A program made the position numbers and the translations under genes. The notes under the pieces are model-generated. The model made no database searches, was not told where the DNA came from, and saw nothing but the letters and a program-made list of their open reading frames with translations. DNA of 64,000 bases from Chaetoceros tenuissimus (taxonomy: Eukaryota; Bacillariophyta; Thalassiosirophyceae; Chaetocerotales; Chaetocerotaceae): contig BLLK01000069.1 in assembly GCA_021927905.1 (NCBI GenBank), forward strand, positions 1,860,001 through 1,924,000, written 5' to 3'. Below, one piece after another: positions 31,264 through 42,400 of the stretch (position 1 is its first letter; every line of letters starts with the position of its first letter).

Positions 31264-32148
31264 ATGGATTTACAACAGAAGGAGAGATTTCTGGAGATAG
31301 GGGCATGTCTTGCTGTGTCATTGTATTTGACATTGACGATGGTTGCTGTAATTTCCACCATATCACCTTTTCTCAATAGATTGGCATCTCATGGTAAAAC
31401 GAGAATAAATAATCAAGAGGAACAAAAAATGGCAACGAAATCATTCCTATACAAATTGAGTGAACATCCTATTTTCATGATCAGCAAGGCTAGGTTTTCA
31501 GACTTTTACTCAATAGGCATTGTTTGGACCACATTTTGTTTATGGAACCAGCCCAAGGGCATTTTACCTACTTTACTTTGCATTCATTTAACACGAAGGT
31601 TTCTGGAATGTAACTTTGTTCATATATGGAACGGGAAAATGCACATCGCTGGATATGTATTGGGTCTTTTGCATTATGTATTACTGCCATTCATTTTCCA
31701 TTGTCAAGCTGACAAAGGCCCATTCACAATATTCAACATCATTGGAGTTGTAATGAATATTTATGGACAACATCATCAATTTAGGCATCATCAAATCTTG
31801 GCAAGTTATCGATCAAATACTAGGATAGGCCTAAAATATACAATTCCGAATGGGCGATGGTTTAAATATGTCAGCTGCCCTCATTATTTAGCGGAAATAA
31901 TGATATATGCGTCTTTTGCATCATTATTGCATCCAATAGTTCTTTCGGAGGAAATATCTACATGCAACATTGCCGGTATTCGTATTGAATTCTTTGGAAC
32001 GAATCTGAAGCATTACAGGCATTTGATTCTATTCCTGTGGGTACTGGTGAATCTATCAGTTTCTGCAAAATCTTCTCATCAATGGTACAAGAAAACATTT
32101 ACATCATATCCAAAAGATAGATGTGCATTGATTCCCTACATATGGTAA
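31264..32148 (+). CDS. Polyprenol reductase (SRD5A3/DFG10 family)
   Basis: ER membrane enzyme of the steroid 5-alpha-reductase superfamily that saturates the alpha-isoprene of polyprenol to give dolichol for N-glycosylation. 294 aa, single exon, five to seven hydrophobic segments. Family markers: LLCIHLTRRFLECNFVHIW (residues about 105-123), QHHQFRHHQILA near 175, IPNGRWFKYVSCPHYLAEIM (NADPH-binding Pro-His-Tyr-Glu block) near 204, and the C-terminal QWYKKTFTSYPKDRCALIPY. The SCPHYLAEI segment and the YPxxRxALIPxI ending are diagnostic of the family, and the HxxRR/LE run distinguishes SRD5A3-like from fatty-enoyl reductases. Intact. Confidence 0.9.
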   Translation: MDLQQKERFLEIGACLAVSLYLTLTMVAVISTISPFLNRLASHGKTRINNQEEQKMATKSFLYKLSEHPIFMISKARFSDFYSIGIVWTTFCLWNQPKGILPTLLCIHLTRRFLECNFVHIWNGKMHIAGYVLGLLHYVLLPFIFHCQADKGPFTIFNIIGVVMNIYGQHHQFRHHQILASYRSNTRIGLKYTIPNGRWFKYVSCPHYLAEIMIYASFASLLHPIVLSEEISTCNIAGIRIEFFGTNLKHYRHLILFLWVLVNLSVSAKSSHQWYKKTFTSYPKDRCALIPYIW

Positions 32149-32190
32149 TAATAAAGTTAAAACTATATTCCAAAGCATGAAATTAATTCC

Positions 32191-33456
32191 TTAATATCTT
32201 CTACCATTGTATCCCCTATCATCATGATGTCTTGGAGGAGGTCCTCTTCTATCGTTATGATGATTGTAACCACCTCGTCTATCATCATGGTTGTGCCCTC
32301 CTCTTCTATCATCATGCTGTCTTCTATGATCGTTATGATGATGGCGACGATCATCTCTTCTTCCATTGTGTCTCCCACCACCTCTATGATTGTGATGTCT
32401 ACCCTTATTGGCATGGGGTCCACGACCATCTGAACCAAGCAATGGTGGGCTGCCATCTTCTTCGATAGCCTTGGAAGCAAGACCCCAAAGAATGATACTA
32501 ATTCTACCTTTTCCATCCTGTTCATCTGGTGGCAATGCATTTACTCCATGCTTCCACAAAATATTTGCATCTCTTCCAAAAGAAAAGACTCCATTATTCA
32601 CTTGTGGGAAATACAATTTGCACTTCTCTCCATTGTCATACTCCTTGGCGCGAATAAAAGCAAGCTCCCTAGTTGCTCCGAAAGAAGCTCCGATCGTAAT
32701 GTTCTGATTACGAGCTCTCTGTGGGTTAAATGCTGCACTATCATGATGAAATGGTTTCCAGTCCGAACTATCACGATACCAATTGAATCTAGTCCCGACA
32801 TCCTTCGATTTATCGATACTAAAGTATTCACAAAGACGATCAATAATCATATTGTAGGTTGGAGAACCTTTTGGATTCTTTGAAATGAGATGTGCCCCCT
32901 CATGCCACGAAATCCATTCTGATCCCTTATTCTCCTTCTTATCACTTTCTTGCTGGATCTCTCTCATCTCTTCTACAAGCTTGTAATAAAGGTCCCAATT
33001 TTCTTCTGGACCGAACAGCTCTGGAACGATGACCACATCATCGTGCTTAAGAGGTTTGTTGTAGGTTTCGAGAGCTGGACTACCGATTTGAATGCGCAAG
33101 TCTGGTCGTACGAGAGTGGAAGCAGGATCGAAGGATTCAGTATTGCGACCATGTCCACGGCCAGTAGCCTTTTTTGTGATTCTAGTGGTTGGATCATTTC
33201 CGCGTGGGTCATCTTTTACATCGCCAAGTTTCTCATCAGGTGGTGCTTTTACAACTTCATAGTATTTGAACGCTCCAGTAGTAGACTTGTTGGCAGCATT
33301 GTGTCGATCGTTGCGCCTATCTTGCTCTTGACGATCACGAGATCTCGAACGCTCTCTTCTGCTTTTTACTGGTTCGTTCTCAGATCTATCACGTGGTGCA
33401 GATAGAGGTTGATTCAACAGATTCTCTTTATCGGTTTGGGTAGGACTAGACGACAT
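32191..33456 (-). CDS. AlkB-like 2-oxoglutarate/Fe(II) dioxygenase with His/Arg-rich tail
   Basis: Single exon, 421 aa. Residues 1-60 are an Arg/Ser/Asp-rich disordered segment (KSRRERSRSRDRQEQDRR) reminiscent of RNA-associated RS-like proteins. The dioxygenase core spans about 130-340: FNWYRDSSDWKPFHHDSAAF provides the HxD iron ligands, WKHGVNALPP the distal His, and GRISIILWG the Arg that holds 2-oxoglutarate. The DIxIGASFGATRELAF-like strand (ITIGASFGATRELAFIRAK) is typical of AlkB homologues. The final 75 residues are a low-complexity tract of His, Arg, Asp and Gly (GRHNGRRDDRRHHHNDHRRQ), probably nucleic-acid or metal binding. A role in RNA or DNA demethylation is likely; the substrate is unknown. 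Confidence 0.85.
   Translation of the reverse strand: MSSSPTQTDKENLLNQPLSAPRDRSENEPVKSRRERSRSRDRQEQDRRNDRHNAANKSTTGAFKYYEVVKAPPDEKLGDVKDDPRGNDPTTRITKKATGRGHGRNTESFDPASTLVRPDLRIQIGSPALETYNKPLKHDDVVIVPELFGPEENWDLYYKLVEEMREIQQESDKKENKGSEWISWHEGAHLISKNPKGSPTYNMIIDRLCEYFSIDKSKDVGTRFNWYRDSSDWKPFHHDSAAFNPQRARNQNITIGASFGATRELAFIRAKEYDNGEKCKLYFPQVNNGVFSFGRDANILWKHGVNALPPDEQDGKGRISIILWGLASKAIEEDGSPPLLGSDGRGPHANKGRHHNHRGGGRHNGRRDDRRHHHNDHRRQHDDRRGGHNHDDRRGGYNHHNDRRGPPPRHHDDRGYNGRRY
32194..32420 (-). repeat. Low-complexity coding tract (His/Arg/Asp/Gly)
   Basis: Imperfect codon-level repeat at the end of the AlkB-like gene, with units like DDRRGG(H/Y)NH and NDRRGPPP. Its antisense strand shows spurious Ser/Met/Ile-rich ORFs. 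Confidence 0.7.
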
Positions 33457-33771
33457 TGTTAATTGTGTGGGTATTGATGGTGATGAACATCACTTCCATA
33501 TTCATTTTGGCGGCAAAAAAAAAAGAAAAATGAAACTACCAGTCTTGCCAAGCAACGATTTTTATTTGGCTAAATTGTACAGTGTCAACATTTAAAAATG
33601 TCGAAAAATGAGACGCAAAACCTGTTGAAGCCAACATATTCCATCACAACTGCGATGCTATGTAATAAGTGAAAAAGTGTTCAGTTGGGCGAGATGAGGA
33701 GAGAAAATAGAGACAATATGCCAACTATATATACTCTTTATGTGCAATAGAACATAAAAGTAGGTAGAACC
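33457..33771. other. Divergent promoter region
   Basis: Between the AlkB-like gene and the acidic nuclear-protein gene. Contains an A-rich run near 33515-33532. No gene seen. Confidence 0.4.
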
Positions 33772-36277
33772 ATGGCAAAGAGATCGAGAGAAGAGAAGAA
33801 GAGAGCCAAAAAGGAGCGTAAGAAGCTCAAGAAGGAAAGAAAAAAGGAGAAGAAATCAAAGTCCAAAAAGGAATCTTCTGAGTCTATGGATAGTAGCGAT
33901 GAAGATGTGTCTTCTCAGGAGGACAACGTCAAGGTACCAGCTTATAGTACAGTAACAAAGGATGACTCGTCTGAAGATGAAGAAATTGTTATGCGGAAAA
34001 ATGTTGCGAGAAAATCTCGAAGTACTCATTCAGACTCGTCTGATGAGTCATCGATCGATCTTTCTCCATTGAAAAATAAAGATATGAAATCTAGAGCAGC
34101 ACTTCAAGATTCATCGGATGAAGAAGATGATGTATCCACTGCTTCTCCAAACAACAATACCACTCGTACTGAAACTACCATTGACAATGATTCGCCTATA
34201 CGGCACTCACCGCGGAAATCTATAAATGCAACCAGGCGAAAAATTGCTTCTCAAACCAAATCATCTGATGACGACGATGATGATGCAATGTATAGTGATC
34301 AAGATGAAGACGAAATGATTCAAGAATTCAAATTAAAGAGGAAACAGAAAGACGATGACGACTCTTATGTCGAAGATGATTCAGAAGATGATGAAAATGT
34401 TGACGATGATAGTGAAGGAAATTTAATGAATGGTGATATGTTTGTAGGTGATGTAGAAAGTAGTGATGATGAAGAGGAGGAGGAAGAGACGCCGATGAGG
34501 AGAAATATAAATGACGATGATATCTTTGATAAGGATGATGATGATTTTCCAAAATCACCTGAAAAAAGTGTAGCTCTGACTCCTTTGAAAGTTAAAACTC
34601 GTGGTCAATTTGAGTATGAAGAGCCCGAACAAGATACAGAAATTTTGAATTCTCAAGAAATAGATGATGAAGCTTCTGATGTAATCACGTCTCCTCGTAT
34701 GTTGTTTTGTACATCTGAATTTGACGAAATCACGCAGGCAGCATTGCCCAAGATTCATGTATGTTATTTGGCACCAGACAAACGAACTAGACATTGCTTT
34801 TGTCTTGATACAATCTATCTTGCATCAATCATGAGTGGTACAAAAAAGACAGATTCTCAGGGCCGACTCAAGTTTTTACAGCCGCCACATTTTCGAACTG
34901 TCATGGAAGATACCCTTGTAGATCAGATTGCATCACGCTTTGGAAGGAAAGCACTAATTATTGAAGAAAGTGATGTTTATAAAAAGAAACAAGGACCAGG
35001 CGCGAAAACATTTGATGCAAATCAGACATTAATAGAACTGGATGGTGATGATGATGGAATTACTTTTTCATTTGAGGAATATTTTAGTAATTATTTGCAA
35101 GATCAAATGGGATCTGGGGATATCTATTGTTGTCCACTTTGTTATTGTGAAGCCCAGCACCGATGCCGTGATGGGTCTGAAGAAGATGACGAAAGTAGCG
35201 ATGTGGAAGACGATGACTTTGAATATAACATGGAGAATATAACGAGTTATTCCAGGCTTGACCCTATGTCAATTCTCGGATCCCTTGATCATGATGAATT
35301 CAAAGTGGCTGCAACATTTTGCTCTACGAGACTTGCGACGGTAAAGAAACATATTCAGAATGTCCACAATATGGATACATCTGAAGTTGAGATCAATGAC
35401 TTTCTGAAGCGTTTCATGGTAAGTGTCTTCCTTCCTTCTGTGTGGGATATTCACTCGATCTAAGAATTTGCTCACTATGTATCATTAGATTCGTGCACAA
35501 GATGGTTTATTGCAAAGTTTTTTGAAAGCATTTTGGAATAGTAGAGTATTTGATGGTGCTATGAGAAAGTATTGGAATGAAGGGCATAATCAAAGTTTTA
35601 TTCTTCTCAGATTACTTACTGAACGTTACAAATTTGATACCAATTTAAACCCTGAAAGTATTGATAATAGTTTCTGTACTTCATTTCCAGTTAGGGCAAG
35701 AAAGATGTGGCAACAACTATCTGGCCCTTACTGGAAAGGCGATGAATCTGACTTCATTGCAGATGATGATGAAGAGATCACAGACGAAGTTCACCCAATG
35801 TTTGAGAAGCCAGAGGATATGGAAGAAAACTTTGCCCAACATCTAAGGAATAAGATTGCAAGCACAAAAGGGAAAAAGCATGGCTACGACAGTAGTTCTT
35901 CCGGTTCGAGTGAATCTGAGCTTGAAGATGAAGACGAAGAAGAAGATGTAGTCATTGATGTTAATGACTCAGATGGCGAAGGTGATGTATATATAGAAGA
36001 ATCTTCAGAAGATGAGTGGGTTCATAAGAGACGAACAAAAGCAAAAAGGAAAAAGTTTATGAACCGCCTCAAAAGAGTGCGTCAAGATAGCGACGACGAC
36101 GATGATCAAGATGCCGACGACCTATTCCAACCTGCGAAGAAAAAGAATCACAAATCAAAGGCACTTTCGTTAGATGATAGCAGTGAAGAATCTAATGCAT
36201 CTGACAGTGAAGATGACATTCCAAAGAAGCGTCCGACCCCAAGGAAGCAATTATTGGTTGATTCTGATGATGAATGA
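33772..36277 (+). CDS. Highly charged nuclear protein with a C2H2-like zinc finger, 2 exons
   Basis: Exon 1 is 33772-35418 and exon 2 is 35489-36277, with a 70-bp intron; 811 aa. The N-terminus is a Lys/Arg block (KKRAKKERKKLKKERKKEKK), a strong nuclear/nucleolar signal. It is followed by about 250 residues of SSDEDD acidic patches typical of histone- or ribosome-assembly-linked proteins and CK2 targets. From about 310 there is an ordered domain: IYCCPLCYCEAQHRC then, after an acidic insert, RLATVKKHIQNVHNMD. This is a C-x2-C ... H-x4-H zinc-finger arrangement with a long insertion. After the intron a helical, aromatic region follows (LQSFLKAFWNSRVFDGAMRK). The end is again acidic and ends DSDDE. 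Family not identified. Confidence 0.75.
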
Positions 36278-36601
36278 TGGTACATCAACTTCAAAAATAA
36301 GGTTGAATTCATATCACTAAAAAGCAATTGTGAATTCGGCATGATTTCTATTCTCTGAGATCGTCCGTATCTTCCCAAGTTTAGATATCCAACTATGACA
36401 ATTAAAAACTTGGAAAGATTAAATTAGTTTATTAGTAATGTGTCGTAAAAACTTCCAAACCACGACTGCCTCGCGCACTCCAAAGTACCACAACTACCAC
36501 CTTTGAACTCATCACCAAAAACTGTCATTGAAGAAAAGCTTATGTATTCCAAAACATATTCGCATACATACCTGCAAAAAATATAATTAACAAAGGCCAC
36601 A
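36278..36601. other. Intergenic
   Basis: Between two plus-strand genes. 3' flank of the acidic nuclear gene and promoter of the surface propeller gene. Nothing else seen. Confidence 0.4.
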
Positions 36602-38038
36602 ATGCATAGAGTAGTTAGCTTATGCGTCCTACTTGTTTTAGTAGCTAAAGGAGAGAAGTTGGAAGAGAAAAAGCTACGAGCAATATCTTCTACTAGAAGA
36701 AAAGTTCTTAGTCCAGACGTAGACTATTCCTACAATCAACTAGGTGATGACTTGGATGGTGAGGATATAGGAGAAAAATTTGCATCATCTATGGCGATAT
36801 CTGGTGATGGAAACCGTTTAGCTATTGGTGCAGAAGCCAAACAGGGCAAGGGAGGGTTTTACATATTTGATTGGGAAAATGATGTTTGGACTCTCCAAAG
36901 TAAACAAGTGCTTGGAGGTCCCAATTCTATGTTTGGAAATTCCATAGCTATGTCCGATGATGGAAATACGCTCGTTGTTGGATCTCCGAATGATTTCGGC
37001 GGGGGAGGAAGTATACAAATTTTTGCATTTGATCCAGCCTCGAAAGATTGGATTTCCTCTGCTAAATTTATTGGCGAAGGAGTTGATAGTGCTGGGACTG
37101 CAGTGACAATCTCTGGAGATGCCAAGACAGTAGCATATAGCTTACCAAGTTTAAATAATTTCGGTGGCGTGAAAACACTTGTTATGAATGGCTCGTGGGT
37201 TGAAAGTGGGACTATCAATTCTGACGCCTACACTTTTTTTGGAGGCTCTCTTGCACTGACTTTTGATGGTCAGAGACTTGCAGTTGGTGAACGTCTAAGG
37301 TCTCAATCTACTGGAGGAGTAAAAGTCTATGATTACAACTCTGACCAAAGTGAGTGGATTCAAAATGGACAGACTTTAATAGGAAATATCGCGGGTGGCC
37401 GTTTTGGAAGTGATATAGACATTTCTGGTGATGGATCTCGCCTCGTCGTTGCAGCTATGACTGCTAATACACAAAAAGGTCAAATTCGTGTTTTTGATGA
37501 AGATGCATCACTTGCACTCGGGTGGTCGGAGACTTTTTTTGTAGACGGAGAAGCGGCACATGATAGATTCGGTGCAGGGGCTAGGATTTCTAATGACGGA
37601 TCTATCATCGTGATTGGTGCTCCTGAAAGTGATGACATTGGCACAAATGGAGGGGAGGTTGAAGTATACCAATATGACGCTAACGCTAGTGGTAACAACA
37701 AATTTAAACAAGTTGGAATTGATATTGGAGGAGAGTGTAGCAATGATGAATTTGGAAGTGCAGTTGTCGTCAATGGTGATGGCACCCGTATTGTGGCTGC
37801 ATCAAAGAAAAGTGCTGCAGAAGCTGGTATGGTGAGGGCGTTTGAAGCAGTTTTGAAGGGAACTGGAACAGTCGTTAAAAACAGATGCCCTACCGCCTCA
37901 CCTATGCCATCTCATTCACCTACGATATCTATGGCTCCTTCTATCACTCCGACGGAGTCTGGAGCAAACTCGAAATATGTATCAATAGTTTCGATATCAT
38001 GCAGTCTTATGTTACCAATCTTTATGATTTTATTCTAA
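36602..38038 (+). CDS. Secreted/GPI-type beta-propeller surface protein (FG-GAP-like repeats)
   Basis: 478 aa, single exon. The signal peptide is MHRVVSLCVLLVLVAKGEK. Seven or so blades follow (residues about 55-410) with the pattern (A/D)ISGDGxxLAIGAE ... GxVxVYxxD: MAISGDGNRLAIGA, IAMSDDGNTLVVGSP, VTISGDAKTVAYS, LALTFDGQRLAVGE, IDISGDGSRLVVAAM, RISNDGSIIVIGAPE, VVVNGDGTRIVAAS. These are FG-GAP-like propeller repeats common in diatom surface proteins. A short Ser/Thr/Pro stalk (PTASPMPSHSPTISMAPS) leads to a C-terminal hydrophobic tail (SIVSISCSLMLPIFMILF), which fits a GPI-anchor signal or a membrane anchor. A role in adhesion or cell-surface recognition is likely. No catalytic motif. Confidence 0.85.
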   Translation: MHRVVSLCVLLVLVAKGEKLEEKKLRAISSTRRKVLSPDVDYSYNQLGDDLDGEDIGEKFASSMAISGDGNRLAIGAEAKQGKGGFYIFDWENDVWTLQSKQVLGGPNSMFGNSIAMSDDGNTLVVGSPNDFGGGGSIQIFAFDPASKDWISSAKFIGEGVDSAGTAVTISGDAKTVAYSLPSLNNFGGVKTLVMNGSWVESGTINSDAYTFFGGSLALTFDGQRLAVGERLRSQSTGGVKVYDYNSDQSEWIQNGQTLIGNIAGGRFGSDIDISGDGSRLVVAAMTANTQKGQIRVFDEDASLALGWSETFFVDGEAAHDRFGAGARISNDGSIIVIGAPESDDIGTNGGEVEVYQYDANASGNNKFKQVGIDIGGECSNDEFGSAVVVNGDGTRIVAASKKSAAEAGMVRAFEAVLKGTGTVVKNRCPTASPMPSHSPTISMAPSITPTESGANSKYVSIVSISCSLMLPIFMILF

Positions 38039-38099
38039 TTATGAACTGTCGAATAAAAAAGTGGCTTTTCAAATATATTTTAATGCCTAAAGTTTAATT

Positions 38100-41000
38100 T
38101 TATTTTTTTATTATCCTTCGTTTAGGAATAGACACGTAATCAATAACATGTGGTTCTTGAGATTTCACTGACTGATGGGGGAAAGGAATCCATTTGCTTG
38201 GGCTTTCCTGAGCCCAAGAAGGGCTGATACATTTTGTTTTTGATCGCTCATCTTTATACTCTGGATTCTTTTGCCAATCAGTAGGAACTTTGCGAAGTCC
38301 AATTGCAAACACTTGTAAATCACCATCAGTTCCAATACGCATCCTCACAAAATTCTTGTAATGTTCAATGTGTAGACTTGAAAAAGCCAAATCACATTGT
38401 GATTTGAACACATTCAAAGTCAGGGTGAGCCAAGTTCCAAAAATAGTCCCAGCGATGGGGATTGCGATGAATATGTAATACAGACTCAGGGCAATTGAGT
38501 ATGGTAGATACGATGCGCGTGATATGCTATAGAACTTTCCAGAATCATGTGCAAATAGACACTCTACACCATCATTACACAATTGAGAGCACATATCGTT
38601 GTGATTTTTTGCTACAAGGGATGGCAAATCAAATAAACGAAGGGTTGTCTTGAGAAGCGGAAAATTACTGAAGAGAAAATCCCAGCATGAATTACCGAGA
38701 TCGACAAGCGACTTGAGGTGTTTTGCTAATATTGTAATATATGCAGTTTTGTATTCTCCTTGCAGTGCCGAAGAATCGGTGTGAGTCATATTTCTCAGAA
38801 ACGGATAAAAATGTTCTTTGTATTCGTCATAGATTGAAACGGCAAGATTTGTTTGTAGCCCTTGAGAGTGATCATAGCTGGAGTTCAAAGAAACTATGTT
38901 CTCCTTAACTGCCCATTCCGATACAACTTGTAGAAATAGAAGACAACTTATTGCAGTAAAAATGTGTGCAAGACCGTCTTTGGAAATCAGAATGTGAGTG
39001 AAAGATAAGCAAGGAACTAATTTGAAAGCAAGTGCGAAAGAAGTATGGGTTACTTACGGAAAATTACAAGAGTATAGCGTTGGATGGGCTTGATGTGGCG
39101 CCCAGGCGGTTGGAGCAAAAAGGTAACCATGAAACAAAACACCACAGCGAGTAAAGAGACACGTTCTTGTGAAAAAATCCTCATGACTAGATATCCCACG
39201 GATTTGAACAGCCACATTATTGCCAATAATATCTCATGCTGTGGATTGAACTTTTCGTAGTCATCATAGATTCCACAAAGAGGAAATAAGCTCCAAATGA
39301 TACTGAAATACGTTGCCATGAAGATAAGATCACACCTCCAACCTCGTTCTCGAAAATTGAAACAATTGAACCACCCAAAATAAGCTGATACGATTTCGTT
39401 TGGAAAGGCGGCAACCCTTTTGTAGTCATAGTCATTAGGTCCAACCTTAATATTTCTATCGAAAGCATTTGTACCATGCAAAAACGCTCCTCCACCGCCC
39501 GATACTATCAATTCTGGCTTGTTATCCTCAAAAAAAGGTTTAATAATTTCCCTCTTTCTTCCCCGTCCTATGCGTTGGTGAGATGGATCATTCAAAGAAC
39601 GAGATTCGTGGTTGCTCTTGCTAACCCGACTCAATGAAAGTGATCGTAAGGAACCTGCCGATTTCTTTTTTGGGGAAACTGGGACATGTCTTGTGTAATG
39701 ATGAAGATCACCAGCTAACCTACAGCGAACTTTTCCACGTAGATGATGCTCGCATAGTTCATGAACATTTTGTTCTGAGGAATCTTTGCCTGATTTTCCA
39801 AATTCAAAGTCTGTTACCCAATGCGGTTCATGATTCACGAGGATGACTGAGTCTTCGTCACCTATAATGTTATCAGCGATATCAACGAAGAATTTATATT
39901 GTTCAATATCGATATCACTTGACAATCCATAATCGAGCCCAAAAATCCACCATCCCTGTGGAAGATGGATTGCAAAATAACTACGCTGTTGAGGCATCAA
40001 CCACCCACCAAGGAAATCTCTATGAAGAATGAATCTAGTGAAAGTACAAAGACCATCTATTGGAACAGAAAAGTAAGCATTGTTGAAAACTCGAAAGGTA
40101 AATAAATGCCTCTATTAACTTACCATACCAGTCATGGTTACCTATTTTTGAGTTGAGAAGGTAAGAAAACATACAGGATTGAAGCATACATCGAAATAAA
40201 AACAGCAGAAATGGGACATACCTGGAACAATAAATGTCGAAGGACCTTTGTAGATATCATGTATCTCATCCGCATCTCTGTCTTCATCAAAGCATTCAGA
40301 TTCATCCCACCCTTTAATCAGTGATGAAATATTTTGCTTATCAGTTGCAATCTTTTTACGCCGATATGAAGGTGGTGGACTCATCGCATCTTCGAAGGTC
40401 CTAAACAGTCTTTTCTCAAAGGACTCCTCAGTTGGAGAAGGGTATGCTAAATCACCACCAATAACAAGGAACTCGCCGCGAGGAAGCAGCAGCTTTTGGT
40501 CATTCTTTGTTACAGCAATATCAGGCTGAGCCAATAGCCTAGATATTTGGTACGAAGAATTGAACCCATCTCCGCAATCAGCCATAAAATCAAACCAAAA
40601 TTCACCTTTTTCTCCCTTAGACGAATAGTCATAAATGCATCCTGGATATTTTTTACGAAGGAAACTCATACTTTTCTTTGAGCCATTCTCTTTCCCTGTT
40701 GAGTAATCCACAAGCGTCTGTTTCACTCCAACTTGAGTAACACGAGCATCCACTCGCCCCAAAAAGAATTTAAATGAAATAATTATATCCAGTAGGGAAT
40801 GTGCTGCAAAAAGAGATAGCCATGGCACCATTGCCTCAGTGTCTTTTGGTTTCTCAACACACGGTGCCGACCTTTTGAAAAATCCATTCTCCTTGGTAGC
40901 ATTTTTGAAATCATTTGCAATAGGTTTACTCCCACTTAGTATGCTATCGTCTGAAGAGTAGTCAATATCTTCATCTGTTATACTCTTCTTTCTGGGGCTT

Positions 41001-41946
41001 TTGTTATTACGAAATGGTATACCTCTTGTAACAAAACCTGTGTTTTCCGCCTGACAGTGCAACCCATTCACTTCATCCTGCGCAAATGATCCGACTAATA
41101 TAAGAATAAAGAATGCCCATATTATCCATATACTAATCTCATCTGCCCCACCATTATTATTCCTACTAAATGGTGTGAAGAAAACTCTACAAATTGCACC
41201 AGCTTTATCCTCTTTTCGGATTCTGAATAATTCTAATGTTCTCGACCAGCAGTGTGCATAAAGGATTGAAATTGCTATTGACAAAAATGCAGAGGATTTT
41301 GCCATTTTCCGAAATGGTTTGTAAAATGGAATCATTTTTGGAATCTTCTTTTTCACATTTGCTTTGTCGCCTTCATCTCTTGACATGTAGAATCCACCTT
41401 TTAATAAGCAATAGAAAAAGCTCCTAATTATGAATCTTCCACATAGTTGGGTTCCTATCGATGCAAAAAACATTGGAAAGAAAAGTGCAGCAGCAGTTAC
41501 TCCATTATTGTAATGAGCACTGAAATGAGGTAGAATCGTCAAAAGAGTTGATGCAATCACCCAAATATATAGTGTACATGATAGACCAAAGTAAAAGGAT
41601 GAAGCTGCCGCTTTTCGTGCTTCGCTCTATGATAGGAGTAGAATGAGTCAAATGCAAAGCAGACAAATATGTCTAGAAACGTAATACGTCTTTATCAAGA
41701 ACTTACCCTAGGATTTAGAAAAGGACTTGCACTACTTCGAAGCATTAGAAAGAAATACAGCAGCATAATTATTGAAATCCCAGAAATGAAAGAGTCACCT
41801 GTTGGTGATCCTGTAGGAGGTAGGATAACTCTTCTCCCATTGTTCTTGTAGAGGTGATTTGATATTACTGTAGGTTCCTCACACATGTGACCAGATGCTT
41901 CTAGTGTGAGAGACGAATTCTTGCAATGTTGAGTTGTATCCATCAT
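38100..41946 (-). CDS. Multi-span membrane metallophosphoesterase, 5 exons
   Basis: Calcineurin-like phosphoesterase embedded in a polytopic membrane protein. Exons: 41946-41707, 41626-40222, 40141-40124 (18 nt), 40056-39058, 39016-38100; summed they give 1192 aa in one frame. Six or more hydrophobic helices precede the catalytic domain and several follow it. Metal-binding motifs in order: FLVIGGDLAYPSP (GDLxY) in exon 2; GNHDWYDG, which is built from the end of exon 2, the 18-nt mini-exon and the start of exon 4; ILVNHEPHW; and LAGDLHHYTRH (GDxHH). The final intron would be only 41 bp and is the least certain. The 5' end may include an upstream leader intron: a polypyrimidine tract plus GCAG lies at about 41992-42003. 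Substrate unknown; distantly like membrane phosphodiesterases or GPI-processing Mn2+ phosphatases. Confidence 0.8.
40124..40141 (-). other. 18-nt micro-exon encoding part of the GNHDWY metal site
   Basis: Flanked by AATAG and GTAAGT. It encodes N-H-D-W-Y with split codons at both ends. Skipping it would keep the frame but remove the catalytic His-Asp pair. Confidence 0.8.
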
Positions 41947-42400
41947 ATCAGATTGGATTTGAACCTATCAATTGTGTCTTTTATATTTCAGCTGCAAAAA
42001 AAAATGAATATAAGACTGTATCATATGAGCATCATGCAGAAAAACAAACTGACGATGCAGGAAACGCTATCAATGAGAAAGCTGAAAGTAGTAGTAAGAA
42101 TCGAATCGAATCAAATGATGAAGAAGAGAAATCGAATCAAATGAATCCAACGCACGAGTCAAATGTCAGCAAAGAATTAGAGTGTCCGCTTATAATCTAA
42201 AAGCAATAGGTTATGTTAACCAATGATATCTTTTTCAAAGAAAGTTCAATACGAAAAATTCACTCGTACGTACTGAGATGACATTTAGACATCGAGCTAT
42301 GAGAACCACACAATCGATGCTCAACAATCACAAGAAAACAAAAAGACTTTCCTCATAAAATCCAGTACAAAGGACCTTTACCTTTCTACCTTTGAATTGG
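41947..42400. other. Divergent intergenic region
   Basis: Promoter side of the metallophosphoesterase gene (minus) and of inverted-repeat copy 1 (plus). A plus-strand open stretch to 42200 is Lys/Asn/Glu-rich and unsupported. The minus strand has a T-run followed by GCAG near 41992, a possible leader-intron acceptor. Confidence 0.45.

Noticed and set aside
32224-32468. Plus-strand Met/Ser/Ile-rich and Tyr/His-rich ORFs
   Set aside because: Antisense of the His/Arg/Asp-rich tail of the AlkB-like gene.
41950-41990. Minus-strand GGTTCAAATCC resembling a tRNA B box
   Set aside because: The T-stem does not pair well and there is no A box or cloverleaf upstream.
41934-42200. Plus-strand ORF ending ELECPLII upstream of copy 1
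   Set aside because: Lys/Glu/Asn-rich translation with no start context, domain or splice partner on plus. The region is better explained as the 5' side of the minus-strand metallophosphoesterase gene, with a T-run and GCAG acceptor on minus.
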